From Asparagopsis taxiformis (lineage: Eukaryota; Rhodophyta; Florideophyceae; Bonnemaisoniales; Bonnemaisoniaceae): a DNA stretch of 64,000 bases. Below, piece by piece: positions 44,343-55,700 of this stretch. Within the stretch, counting starts at the first letter, position 1; each line of letters begins with the position of its first letter. Location of the stretch: positions 62,001 through 126,000 of the forward strand of contig JALQPE010001871.1 of NCBI GenBank assembly GCA_030407315.1, given 5' to 3'. Position numbers and translations under genes: made by a program. A model generated the notes under the pieces. It had not been told where the DNA came from. It was given only the letters and a program-made list of their open reading frames with translations, and did not search any database.

Positions 44343-44380
44343 GTACGTGCGCGAATCTTGATCAAGATTCGCGCACGTAC
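44343..44380. repeat. 38-bp perfect palindrome upstream of the transposase
   Basis: GTACGTGCGCGAATCTTGA followed by its exact inverse. It lies 597 bp upstream of the transposase ATG. A dimeric-protein binding site or terminator-like hairpin is possible. Confidence 0.9.
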
Positions 44381-44977
44381 AAAGCAAAGTCGGTCAAAGA
44401 AGATCAGTCGGTGATGAGGGCGGAGTGGAGCCTGCGGCGTCGACCGGACAGCTTTCTGCGTCCGCTTAAGTCTTGCTGTGCATACTCGAAATCATCGCCG
44501 GCAGTGAGATTGAGTATGGCCCAAGCCATGGTCTCTGATTCCCCGAACAAAGAGATCCGGATCGAGAACAACGAATATAAACATATAATCATATATATGA
44601 GAATCCATTTGCTTTCCTTACATGATCTGTGGCATATCCGCTGTAAAGCACATTCAGATTCCACGAAGTTTGGAAATAAAAAAGTTTATTATTACAAATG
44701 AATTAATTGAAAATTCATCTCCCAGGGCAGTCGTTCGTCCTTCCATGCACACGTTGCCAGCACGCAATGTGATGTAACAGTTGGAAATGATTGAACTCTC
44801 GGTTAAATTCCACCGTTGGGATGTCAGCTGGAGTGAGCACAAAACTACTACCCAAAAAACTACGAACACGTTACATTCCAAGTCTCGAAAGCACCACAAA
44901 AATAAAATTGGTCGCATCTGGACGGCACAGTCTCCCCTGTTCAGCTCGCAATCCTCCCTTTTGCGTCAAAACTCGAC
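44381..44977 (+). promoter_or_regulatory. Transposase upstream region
   Basis: About 600 bp with no gene. The stretch 44560-44700 is AT-rich with TATAA-like words (44577, 44590); the last 100 bp before the ATG is a plausible leader. Confidence 0.35.
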
Positions 44978-47900
44978 ATGGAATGCAAGTATGAAGGGTG
45001 CTTCTACTACTGCGTAGATGCTTATGCGCTCGCGCTGCATGAGCGAACGTGTCGCTACCGTTTCAACCCCTCTCCCCAACATTTCAACAACGCTCGTGTC
45101 CCTGCCGTCACCCATGAGCCTGCTCGAAACGGCGACCATGATTCCCCGCAACCCAGCTCCCCAGACCCAGAATCTGGTCGTGCTTCCTCCAGCGACTCAC
45201 CCTGTGACGCTTCACTGCCACCAACCTCAACCCCCTCCCGCGCAGACCTCCTCGTGCAATCCCTCGCCGCCAGTCTCACAACCCTCGAGTACAAGGCCGG
45301 CGCTGGCCGCGTGAGCGAAGTCATCACCATCCTACAAGACCCCGCATTCTCCCTAGAAAAGTTCAACAGCGCCGTTCGCACCGTAGAAGAATGTCGCCAC
45401 GTTACCGCTTCCATGGTCGAAACACATTTCCGCACCGAAGGTTACAAGAGCCACATCATTCCAGACAAAACTGGTAAGTACTCGGCACAGCTGTACCTCC
45501 GCGACCCAGTCGACATGCTCCGCAGGCAGTTAGCACTGGCTAACGACCAAAATACTCTCTTCCACCCCTCCCCACAGACCGCCCCAGACGGCACCGCAAT
45601 ATTTTCTCATCCCCTACACACAGAATTCGCGAAAACGCTGCACCAGGTTACTAGACAGCGCGTGCAGCTCTCGGAAGATCCACAGGTCGTATGGGCAGAG
45701 GAAAATGATCCCACCGCTTCCTCCTTTGCCGGCCTCCTCCAAGTGTACTCCGACAAGAGCAGCACAAGCCTCAAGAGCTCCGCAATCGTCGCATACCCCA
45801 TACACGTCACACTGCTCAACTTCTCCGCCCCCCTCCGTCGCCACTGCATCCGTACCGGCCTCACCATCGTCGGGTATCTTCCGTACATTGTTAACCCTTC
45901 GTCCAACGCCTTGTTCGGTGATGAAATGCCGACAACCTCTAGTTCTGCTAGTCGCGCTCGCAAAATTGATATTCTTCATAAAGCACTCGAAAAAGTGTTT
46001 TCGTCCCTATCCACCGCGTTCTCTTCCGGGTTCCCCTGCACAGACTCCACTGCAACTGCCCGCCAATGCTTTCCCATCCTAGCCAATTATTGCTGCGACT
46101 TTCCAGAGGCCAAAGAGCTCTCATGCACTCGCAACAGCACTACCACCACACATCCCTGCCACCGCTGCTACATCCCCGCCACTCAACTTGAATCCAGCGC
46201 GCCACACCAGCCCCGCTCCCTCGATGATACACGCTCTGCACGCCAAGAGAGCGCTCAGGAGCATACAACTGCTCCGCTCGAAGCTCTCTCCCTCCTCGAA
46301 CAACACTCTGTCCTCGAATCGACCGCTCTTTTACCCACCAACAGTCCCCTAGACCCCTACAACATTTTCTCCTTCGAGCCTCTGCACAATCTCCACCTCG
46401 GCATCTCAAAGCTCATCAAACAGTGCATTGTCCACCGCCTCAGCTCCCCAGACCTCACCACCACTGCCTCCCATTCCGGGACACCTCGCACCTTCAAGAA
46501 GGTGAAAAAATCCATCCTCGCCGGCTCAAACAGCATTCTGTCCGCTATCGAACGCGACTACTACATCACCGGTCTTCATGTCGACTTCTCCAAGGGTGAG
46601 AAGGGCACCAATTTGAACGGCCTCTTCACGGAGGACGGCATACGCGGCATGCTCGCAGCCAAAGACTATCACCATGTCGACATGGTGTTCCCTTTCATCG
46701 CAGCATTCATTGACACATGCTGTGACGAAGTAGATACAGCCCCCCTCACTTCCATCTGCACGCAATACTCTGACCTCGTCGCATGGGTCATGAAACGCGG
46801 TCGCATCAAGCACTGGACTGCCGCCGAACTAGAAAGCCTCCAGAACTCCATTTCCTATTTCAAACAATCAATGCTCTCCACCCTCGGCCCATTCCACACC
46901 ACAGGTCTCAAAACTTTCAAGTTCCATCTTCTAGACCATCTTCCCGGTGACTTGCAGAGATATGGCGCCCTGGAACACATTGATGCAGGCCCCTACGAAC
47001 ACTCGCATCTTCTGTTCAAACAGAGTTATAGGAAAACCTCTCGAAGGCGCTCCACAGCCATGGAAGAGACTATTCGCCACATGGAATTCTCCTTGGCCAC
47101 TCCAACTGGTCATACCCCATCGAACACATTGGGAAACGCACGCATGATATCGCCCACAGACGGTGCAGTACTCGTTCGCGACGGATTCACCGTTGCACTG
47201 CACGACTTTGCCTCCCTGCTGCCCGATGCAACCCTCCTCGTTGCAGATATCGACGGACAGCCCGATCCTGCCACTCTTTTGCCGCTGCACAACTCCTCGT
47301 TCCCGTCTGGCACCATAACGCTATTCCAGCAACTCGGTGACACAGCTGCACAAGCGTTCCTCACCCTCGCTAGACTGCGCGCCACGGCAGAAGGCCCTCC
47401 AATACATGACATGGACATTTCCGTCACCGTGGTAAAGTCCGCCTACGTCATGGGAGGGTACGTCCCAGATGCCGACGACTTTGACCCGCACAGTGGCATG
47501 CTTCGCCCCACAAACGTGTCGAGGCACAAGCAGCAGCGCGTCTTTGCAACTTCATCGTTCGGCCCCGCAAAGAGATCGCAGTACTCCTTTGTCGTCATCT
47601 CCGGAACTGCCGATGACTACAGAACCATATGGGTAGGGCGCGTCCTGGCACTGGTACGCCTGCAGTCTCCAAACCTGTTTCAACCTGTAGAACTCGCTTT
47701 CGTTCAGTATATGACCTGCTTTGCCCCAAAAACCGCTGTGGAAAAATCACTTGGGTGCATTTGTTTAAAGTGGTCCACATGGGACCCGGACAACGGATCC
47801 GTTGACAGCAATGACACTGCATCCCACAGTGCAGGTGGTCCTTGGTTTGACCTCATTCCTGCATCTACTATATCTGGCACCGTGCACATCGTACGAAGTA

Positions 47901-48016
47901 ACTTTCCAGTCAAGCCATTTACGAAACAAATGCACTGGTCGGACCACCGTTTCTATCTCAACCGCTTCTACACCAACACTGATTACCAATTCACAGATGA
48001 TAATGAAGAAGAATAA
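44978..48016 (+). CDS. Plavaka/CACTA-like transposase
   Basis: An intact 1012-residue protein. The N-terminus carries a C2HC zinc finger (Cys3, Cys8, His21, Cys25). A low-complexity linker follows. The core has features shared by the Plavaka/TNP2 group: SFEPLHNLHLGISKLIK near residues 466-480, and FKFHLLDHLPGDLQRYGALE with GPYEHSHLLFKQSYRKTSRR near 650-691. The latter resembles the H..DH..GD..RFG / E..H...K..Y..TS.R block of those transposases. I could not place the full catalytic acidic triad. The intact frame, the 43-bp array and the palindrome upstream suggest a recently mobile element. It probably supplies transposition to related non-autonomous units here. Confidence 0.6.
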   Translation: MECKYEGCFYYCVDAYALALHERTCRYRFNPSPQHFNNARVPAVTHEPARNGDHDSPQPSSPDPESGRASSSDSPCDASLPPTSTPSRADLLVQSLAASLTTLEYKAGAGRVSEVITILQDPAFSLEKFNSAVRTVEECRHVTASMVETHFRTEGYKSHIIPDKTGKYSAQLYLRDPVDMLRRQLALANDQNTLFHPSPQTAPDGTAIFSHPLHTEFAKTLHQVTRQRVQLSEDPQVVWAEENDPTASSFAGLLQVYSDKSSTSLKSSAIVAYPIHVTLLNFSAPLRRHCIRTGLTIVGYLPYIVNPSSNALFGDEMPTTSSSASRARKIDILHKALEKVFSSLSTAFSSGFPCTDSTATARQCFPILANYCCDFPEAKELSCTRNSTTTTHPCHRCYIPATQLESSAPHQPRSLDDTRSARQESAQEHTTAPLEALSLLEQHSVLESTALLPTNSPLDPYNIFSFEPLHNLHLGISKLIKQCIVHRLSSPDLTTTASHSGTPRTFKKVKKSILAGSNSILSAIERDYYITGLHVDFSKGEKGTNLNGLFTEDGIRGMLAAKDYHHVDMVFPFIAAFIDTCCDEVDTAPLTSICTQYSDLVAWVMKRGRIKHWTAAELESLQNSISYFKQSMLSTLGPFHTTGLKTFKFHLLDHLPGDLQRYGALEHIDAGPYEHSHLLFKQSYRKTSRRRSTAMEETIRHMEFSLATPTGHTPSNTLGNARMISPTDGAVLVRDGFTVALHDFASLLPDATLLVADIDGQPDPATLLPLHNSSFPSGTITLFQQLGDTAAQAFLTLARLRATAEGPPIHDMDISVTVVKSAYVMGGYVPDADDFDPHSGMLRPTNVSRHKQQRVFATSSFGPAKRSQYSFVVISGTADDYRTIWVGRVLALVRLQSPNLFQPVELAFVQYMTCFAPKTAVEKSLGCICLKWSTWDPDNGSVDSNDTASHSAGGPWFDLIPASTISGTVHIVRSNFPVKPFTKQMHWSDHRFYLNRFYTNTDYQFTDDNEEE

Positions 48017-48093
48017 ATCTAAATCGCAGCACTCTATTGATAATGTACTACATGATAAACCTTCTAGTCAACGTCACATTTACTGCACTAATT

Positions 48094-50379
48094 TCAACCA
48101 TCCTCCATTACGCCAAAACCGTTATCAGCAGTGGCTGCATGGCGCCGCTCCATGCCCCCATACTGTGGGGCATTGATTTCGACATTCAGGTTTGCAGTCA
48201 GGTGTCCAGCATATGGGTCAACGACGAAAAGTTCTGCGCCAATTAGTCCTTGCGCAATCACACAATCCATTACAGCACCGAGGTTTGACGTAATATGCGA
48301 TTGAATCCAATCCTCGGACACTAGAACAAGTGATGAGCAGCGGTTTACATCATCAACGACATGAACAATTCCAGACCCCTCTCCGCTTTGCCACACTTCA
48401 ACAGCCTCTCTCGTCACAGTACGGCTTGCAAACACATGCCGTGACTGTGCACTAGTCCGCTGTTCGCTCTCGACAACGTCCGTTTCTTCCCTTGCTTGCG
48501 AGCCTTGGAGACAAGACATGCAGTACACCACCATACCAACTAATTGCTGAAAAGCTACCCCCACATATTGACTGTACCGCCTTGTAAACTCCTTCTGCCG
48601 TGCACCTCCTTTCCCCTTCGGTTCATCCAAACACTCCACAGTAGTCACTAGCCAAGCATCCAGGCGCGCCAGCGTTAGTATGCTCGTCTCTATGTCCATT
48701 ACTTGTTCTGGTCGTATCGAATAACCCCTGAAGATGTCCAGCACATTCACAGCTACTCGGTTGTTAAACCATGCATCACCATTCACTTCCATTTCGAAGC
48801 TGTCAGGAACCAAGCCTTTGCTGTATCGCAGCTCTGAGAACGGTGCCGTTCGCCACCTCCCCATATCCAAATCACCGTTACTTTCCCGTTTCAAAAGCTT
48901 CTCAGACGCTTCGCGCTTTTGTTCCTCTCGCTCGTCCATCTCAGCTCGCGTCGTCAGCATCGTGCATCTAGACATTAATTTCGTGTACCCCAGCGAACCG
49001 AACAATCTGTCCCTCGCATTACGCTTCCGTGCACTCATCACGTCGGACAGTTTCTGCGTCACCTTCACTTTCAATTCCTTGCTCCCCGCCACAGCCTCTT
49101 GACAGCACACACGCTGCTCCTCATCGGAAAACACATCACACCACGGACTTTGACGCAGTACGTGTCGCACCAAGTCATTCAGCAGATCACTCTCGTCCCT
49201 GTACGAAGGTGTATACCACTGCAGATTCTTGATGATATAGCCCGGAGGGGTAGCAATATATCCTACACCGTTTTCGCTCCAAAGTGCCCCTTCTACCGGC
49301 TCTACCTCGATGGTACGTCCAGTCCAACGTCTCTGCGTTTGTTCCGCTATAGGGTCCAGCTCCATAGTCTCGTTCTTGCACCACTTTGTCAGGTTTTCCT
49401 CAACCGCCCTAAGAACTCCAAGGTATTTCACAGGAATGGCTTTCTGTATTTTCGACTTACCGCCACCGTGATCACTGATTCTACCTGTTCTCGCAATTGC
49501 AGTAAGGCTGGCATTTTCCGCCTGCAGAGTCTTCACCTTAGCCTCCAACGCAACAATCTCCGTGGTGAGCGCCTTGTTTGCTATGTCCTGGCTAAACACT
49601 TTTTTTTCCAGCTCCGCGATCTTCTTCTTCTGCGCATTGATGCGACTCGCCATTAAATCGATGGATTCCGGCGGATGCAACCTCTCTGCCCTCACCGTCC
49701 CCCCATCTCCCACGCTATCGGGAATATGATGTCCTCCATCGCCAATAGCCTGACGTCGCGGGGGCGTTACGCGCATATTTGGCACCAATGACAGTCTGTT
49801 GTGACGAGGCCCGCACTCCGGCTGCTCTCTCCCCTCAGTACCACCTGACCGCCGATGATAGTTGGCATCCTGTGAACGTTGCTCAGAAACAACATCCCTT
49901 GCCGCTATCCTCGGGTCCCTGACTGCATTACCTGCTGGGGCTGATGTACTCGGCATAGTTGGCGCAGTGGGGGTCACAGCCTCCAGTGTCTCGGGAACCC
50001 CCGGCTGGGACTCCGTCTGCAGCACCTCCGCATCTGCCAACCCGGGAGGAACTACCTTTGCCATAGCACTCTGCCGCAATTCCAACATGTTTTGAGCCAC
50101 TATCATGTCATCATCATGATGTTCACTGTCCCTGCGAGCACGCTTGCCTCGGTCAAGCCCCATCTCTCTCCGCGCCGTTCCTCCTTCCTCACTTTCTCGC
50201 TGCGGATCCCCAGTTCTGCGCCGGTCCGTCTTGCGACTACCGGACCGCGGTTCAATGCTGCCGGTAGGCCCAGACCGCTTCTTCGCACGGGATTGTCGGG
50301 CACTCGATACAGCAGCTGCTGACCGGGTTTTCTGGAGGCCCGGAGGCTTTGGAGCTTTCTTCGCAATACGCGGCGGCAT
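48094..50379 (-). CDS. Coiled-coil basic protein, putative accessory protein of the transposon
   Basis: A 761-residue frame of unknown family. Residues 1-85 are very basic (AKKAPKPPG, RAKKRS, RGKRARR), suiting nuclear or DNA-binding use. Residues 90-235 are disordered. Residues 243-295 form a leucine-heptad coiled coil (KKIAELEKKVFSQDIANKAL). The C-terminal half looks globular and has no motif I know. It converges on the transposase gene with 77 bp between stops, an arrangement that suggests the two belong to one element. A DNA-binding accessory role like TnpA of plant CACTA elements is possible but unproven. Confidence 0.6.
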   Translation of the reverse strand: MPPRIAKKAPKPPGLQKTRSAAAVSSARQSRAKKRSGPTGSIEPRSGSRKTDRRRTGDPQRESEEGGTARREMGLDRGKRARRDSEHHDDDMIVAQNMLELRQSAMAKVVPPGLADAEVLQTESQPGVPETLEAVTPTAPTMPSTSAPAGNAVRDPRIAARDVVSEQRSQDANYHRRSGGTEGREQPECGPRHNRLSLVPNMRVTPPRRQAIGDGGHHIPDSVGDGGTVRAERLHPPESIDLMASRINAQKKKIAELEKKVFSQDIANKALTTEIVALEAKVKTLQAENASLTAIARTGRISDHGGGKSKIQKAIPVKYLGVLRAVEENLTKWCKNETMELDPIAEQTQRRWTGRTIEVEPVEGALWSENGVGYIATPPGYIIKNLQWYTPSYRDESDLLNDLVRHVLRQSPWCDVFSDEEQRVCCQEAVAGSKELKVKVTQKLSDVMSARKRNARDRLFGSLGYTKLMSRCTMLTTRAEMDEREEQKREASEKLLKRESNGDLDMGRWRTAPFSELRYSKGLVPDSFEMEVNGDAWFNNRVAVNVLDIFRGYSIRPEQVMDIETSILTLARLDAWLVTTVECLDEPKGKGGARQKEFTRRYSQYVGVAFQQLVGMVVYCMSCLQGSQAREETDVVESEQRTSAQSRHVFASRTVTREAVEVWQSGEGSGIVHVVDDVNRCSSLVLVSEDWIQSHITSNLGAVMDCVIAQGLIGAELFVVDPYAGHLTANLNVEINAPQYGGMERRHAATADNGFGVMEDG

Positions 50380-50585
50380 AATGAAGCTTTCCCGGAAGCG
50401 ATGGAACGATTGAGTTGCACGAGATACAAAAAAGATTGCTGTATAGTGTCGGTAACCACAACGGTCTGCGATGAACGTTCAGGTCAGGTCAAGTACCGGA
50501 TAATACGCCAACAGCCCAGATTGTATACGGTAGGCAGTCATCAACAGTATTTAATGAGGTACAATTACAGCTGTCGAGCTAGGCC

Positions 50586-51170
50586 GCGAGCACCCCTATG
50601 TCCGGAAGACGTCCTGATTTGAATTAAAATTTGGGCTATTCTCAAAAACATGCACATGTGAACATGTTTTTGAGATGGGGGTGTGCCGTACGGCACAATC
50701 GACCGCCCAAATCGATGTTTTTTGCAATATTTTTTTGTGCCCGAAATTTTAGAATTTCTGGGCTGGCCAGCAATGCAATCGAGCTGGACATCCACCGGAC
50801 GTCCATTTCAGGTTGGTCGTGAGAGAGCGGGGCGGGACCATGATGGAACAAGGACCAAGACCTGTCCCTGGCGTATTGAGCCTGAAATTGACCCTTCGTC
50901 AGACGCCATTTAGCCTTACAGTTGGTGCTTACAGAAGCCAGTGATGACCCCGCTCGGGGCGGCGGTCGGTTCCTGGGGCCGTTGTGGCCAAATTAGACAC
51001 CCTGATTTGAATTAAAATTTGGGCTATTCTCAAAAACATGCACATGTGAACATGTTTTTGAAATGGGGGTGTGCCGTACGGCACAATCGGCCGCCCAAAT
51101 CAAGGTTTTTTACAATATTTTTGCTGCCCGAAATTCTACAATTTCTGGGCTGGCCAGTAATGCATTAGCT
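50586..51170 (+). repeat. Left P-type repeats
   Basis: About 1.5 units of the ~390-bp P repeat, with the palindrome GTGCCGTACGGCAC at 50683-50696 and 51071-51084. Confidence 0.9.
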
Positions 51171-52254
51171 ATGTGCTCTAAACCGATTCTAACAAGCAGA
51201 AAGAATCCTCTCCTTCATGACGATGCTCTCGAATTGAGTGCAATGCAACGGACTCCCTCCAGGAGAACGACAAAGCATCGTCTTTTGCAAGACATTTTCG
51301 TACGAAAAATAATCGAAACACATATTTGACTTTAACCTAACAGCTATCGCGAGCACCGTACTCAGCTAAATTTCCTCTGTAATTTCCTTCCTCCAACCAA
51401 TCAATAGCCGCTTGGTCACAGGCTTAAAAGCCTTCCACTATTTGTCCTATCCATCGAAGAGGGTTCGATCCAGGCCTTGATGGGTGTGGAACCCGAGAAC
51501 TTGAAAATGGAACATATTGCGACAGAGATGAGATGTCATTCTCTTTCGTTTACTTTTTTCTAACAAGATTCTAAACGTCTACGCAGCGGAACGAACCCAA
51601 TGTCGTCCGTCCGTTTTCAGCCCGGTGAGATGTTTTTGCCATTAACGGAGGTGGAGGCGGCTATGGAGGAAGCCTGCGGTTCGGGTATTCTTTCCATTAA
51701 CGGAGGTGGAGGTGGCGGCTTTGGAGGAAGCCTGGAGAACATGTGAGATGTCAGTACCCATGGATCACAAGAAAAACATGTAGAGGTCCAGTTTGGATAT
51801 TGTTGCCATTAACGGAGGCGGAGGAGGCGGCTACGGTGGAAGCCTGGAGAGCATGTGAGATGTCAGTACCCATGGATCACATGAAGAACATGTTGAGGTG
51901 CGGTTCGGATATTCTTTCCATTAACGGAGGCGGAGGAGGCGGCTACGGTGGAAGCCTGGAGAAGAATAGAATAGTCCTATACCCATGGATCACAAGTAGA
52001 CGTAGTTGGGCTCCTTTTCGAAGCCCATTCGTCTCTTGAATAAATTTAGCACCCAAATCATATACGATTGCCGAGTTGACACCCCGTATGTCTCGTTGGT
52101 AGAAATAGCAGGGGTTCCACCACTCAGCTGGCGGGAAGTAGTTACTGATTATATGAGATATGGCTTAGCTCCCGCCAAAACCGATAGCTCTGGGCTCAGG
52201 TTCTCCAAATGTGGTTATACGAATGTGTTCTGACAATGGTAGAAGACGAATATC
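51171..52254. repeat. Spacer with a GGCGGAGG-rich minisatellite
   Basis: From about 51640 to 52000 a ~100-bp unit recurs four times with TTAACGGAGG(T/C)GGAGG, GGCT(A/T)(C/T)GG and TGTCAGTACCCATGGATCAC words. Read in one frame the GC-rich part gives Gly-rich peptides (NGGGGGGYGGSLE), but no long frame exists. The remainder of the spacer holds nothing I recognise. Confidence 0.65.
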
Positions 52255-52450
52255 TGCATCCTGCTTTGAATTAAAATTTGGGCTATTCTCAAAAACATGC
52301 ACATGTGAACATGTTTTTGAGATGGGGGTGTGCCGTACGGCACAATCGACCGCCGAAATCGATGTTTTTTGCAATATTTTTTCTGCCCGAAATTGTAGAA
52401 TTTCTGGGCTGGCCAGCAATGCATCTGAGTCGGACATCCCCACGTCCAGT
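52255..52450 (+). repeat. P-type repeat directly upstream of the methyltransferase-SET gene
   Basis: A half unit with the palindrome at 52330-52343, ending in GGACATCC and GGCCGTCCGGATGTCG words, about 330 bp before the gene's ATG. It may act as a promoter or operator. Confidence 0.85.
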
Positions 52451-52774
52451 GGCCGTCCGGATGTCGCTCACCTGGTAAGCGTGAGGCACCTGTGTCAACC
52501 TATGTGACTGGCGGCCTTGCAGTACAACACTCAAAGGCAGGGAATCACAATCTTTTTAAAATTTTTTCTCTACCACGTATCCGTCACAACTTATTACCTA
52601 CACCGGTTACGGGTTTCAAGACCTTTCCAGTGCTGTGTACCCGTATACTCTGTTCCGTTCGATATCAACCAGTGTTCCTCACGAAAGAGTGCAAACGTCA
52701 CGAGATACGTCGTCAAATTTGACTGTCTCGCCGAGCGGTCGCCATCCTGTACCGAATTTTCCACTCATTCCATT

Positions 52775-55700
52775 ATGACGAATAAGCGCAGGCGCAACAG
52801 CAATCCGATCGTTGACGACGCAACCGTGCCAATTCTGCGCGAACCCGCTAGCCCTTGGGAGGATTCTAGTGACATGGGTACACGTCGAAACGTAGGTCGC
52901 GCCGCCCGCGAAACTACTCTCGCTGGCAAAGACTTCCTCCGCCTCTTGCTGGATTTATTCGCCCACTCAAGTTTCGCAGACTTGACGGACAAGCCGGGAG
53001 GTTTCACATACGCGGACCTTGGCGCTTGGGTTGCGCAGGGCACGGAAGAACAATTTGTGGCGCTGCAAGGTCGACTCAGCATGTCCTTCAGCGGTCGTTC
53101 GAAGAATGCTGGAGTCGAGGCGGATGTTGCCGAAATCGTCATGGCAGAGATGAACGTTGAGCGAGCCAAGCAGATTGTTCGTCTGGCATTACCCATTGCC
53201 GAGTTTTCAAGACAGGATGAGCGTATCGGGCAATGGGTTGAGCACTGCATCCTTTCTGGGATCGTGCCGCAGACCTTCCTTATTGGATGTAACATGCTTC
53301 CTTCGCCACTACAGGCGCCGCAGCGCGGGGAACCAAGCGCCTTCGTTCTTGCTCCACCGGAAACGTTCGAGGTATTGATGTATTTCCAAGCGTTGTCTAT
53401 CATCCGAAATCACAACAAGAACCTGCCGCGTCGCCGAATAGGAGATGCGGCCGAAGAGGGGAACGAAGCCGCACGCGTCCCAGCCCATCGGAAAAGCACT
53501 AATCGAGCTTGTTACGTGGTTCAAGTTTTATACCATGCTTGGACCGATGTGGCCTACGCCGCAAAGTTTTCCAGCTTCGAAGAGTTGATGGCGCCGTACA
53601 TCATTTTCGACAGCAGTGAGCATTGGTTTGACGTGCTCGATGAAGGTCTATTCGCACCGATGGAGCAGAAGCTAGATCTCTACCACAACAAAGCTCCCCT
53701 ATCTCATCCTGATGGATATGGTGGAAAAGTAGAGACAAGAACCAGTGCGCAGCACAGTGCATTTAGGGACCTTGTGAGGAAGTTCTTCGACCGGTTGCAG
53801 TTTCTTATCGTCAACCCGGACCTGTACACCTGGCCGGAGTCCGACCGCTGGGGGGCACTGGAAATATACTTCTCAAGCGGAAATCCGGACAAGCTGCCAG
53901 CGTATTTTGACACCCTCGACGAAGACGTTATGGCTGTCCTCCGCCCGGCACCACAAGCCGCGGACGCAGAAAAGGTCCCCAAGCCGGTTGATGACACTCC
54001 CACTCGTCGCAACACAGGAGGGAGAGGTTTGGTTCCGTCGACAAGACACACAACCAGGCTTCAACTTGGACCTGGGAGGACCAGTCTTACTGCCCAAGGG
54101 CCGTCTCCCCCGTCACCGTCACCCCATGCGACAGAAGAGCAGGAAAGTGAAGGGCAGGCTCTCGCAAAGGACTTTCTTTCGAAAATGAGTCAGTATTGCC
54201 GGGTGTACGACGTCCCTTTCGAAGATTTGGTCAGTGCCGACGAGAGCCGAGAACACGTGCCCATCACGGGCAACGTTCAGCTCATTCTGACTGATCCGCC
54301 CTACAATGTTCGTCGTAAGAGGAACGATTCCAACTCTTCGTACGACAGGCTAACTGCAGAAGATATGCAGGCTAGCATCGAAGTGTTTGACGAGCTGTTG
54401 CGCCCCGGTGGCCACGGCATCGTGTTCTGCTCGGTTTTGCAGTTCTACGAATGGTTCCATTACTTGGAAACGTACAAAGGACCGCAGTCAGAAGGCCCAA
54501 CCGATACTGCTGCCAGTGATGACGGGTCGGATGAAGAAGAGGTTACGTCCATGAATTCGGACTCCGAAGCATCGCAGCACAGTGGCGAAGAAAGTGCGGA
54601 TGAGGAGGAGGACGAGGAGGAGGAGGACGTCGTTCGGAATTCAGTTTTCTTCGTTGACGAGGTACCTCTGTTGTTTGTCCGACTACCTGGGCACCTCTAT
54701 CAAATGCCGGGGCGGAAGAGGTACCAACGCATGAACATGGCAGAGGTCGCTATCCACTTCTGGAAGCGAGGTGTTCCGTTCAAGACCGGAAGCGAGATGG
54801 TGGCCTATAGGAACCACGGATACATGGACGGCACGTACCCGGCGTGGTGCAACGTCACCATCAATATGCCCGCCATCGATTCGAATGAGATGGTGTGGCG
54901 AACAAGGAGCACAACCGGTGCTACGGTCAGAGTTCGTGCAGAGCAGAAGAGCGTCGCTCTCATGATGGAGTTGATCAGCCAGCATTCACAGCCTGGTGAT
55001 ATTGTTGTCGATCCATTCTCTGGCACTTTCGCAACGGGAAAAGCAGCTATGAGCTTGCCTGAGCACCGTGTTTTCGTCGGCAGTGACATGGACAAATTGT
55101 GTGTGGTACGATCGCTTCCAAAGCTGTGTGCAGTCATGTCACGTGTAATTCTTTCAAACAACACTGACATGAGGGTCACGACAGAAGCGAAACAGAGTGC
55201 TGAGAAGTTCTTGGCGTCCCCCTCTGTCACGATGCGTACGCAGAGGGAACGCAGGATCATCGAACCCCCACCTGGCCTTCCCCTGTACCAGAGGTTCCCG
55301 AAATATATTCGGCAGTACCTCTGGCAGCTGTGCCCAGAGTCGATTGCGTCGCGCGAGCACATGGAGAAACCGGTACATTATTGGCCACCTTCCCTGCGCC
55401 GCTGGTTGCAAACTGAAAACCCTCGCGTGATGCGGGCACACGATTGTGTTGCGAAAAAATTGAGCGTTCGACCATCGCTGATTAAGCATCCAAATGCAGG
55501 AAGAGGGCTCTTCGCTGAACAGACATTTAATGTTGGTGACGAAGTATGTGCATACTACGGAACTGTTGTGTACTCTGATATGAGCAAGGAGTCGATGAGG
55601 TTCGCGTACGGAGAGGGTCACATGGCGATAACGAAGGAAACATTCTTGATGTATGCTATCAAGCTGTATGCAACAGCGGAGGACGACGAAAACATCGAGC

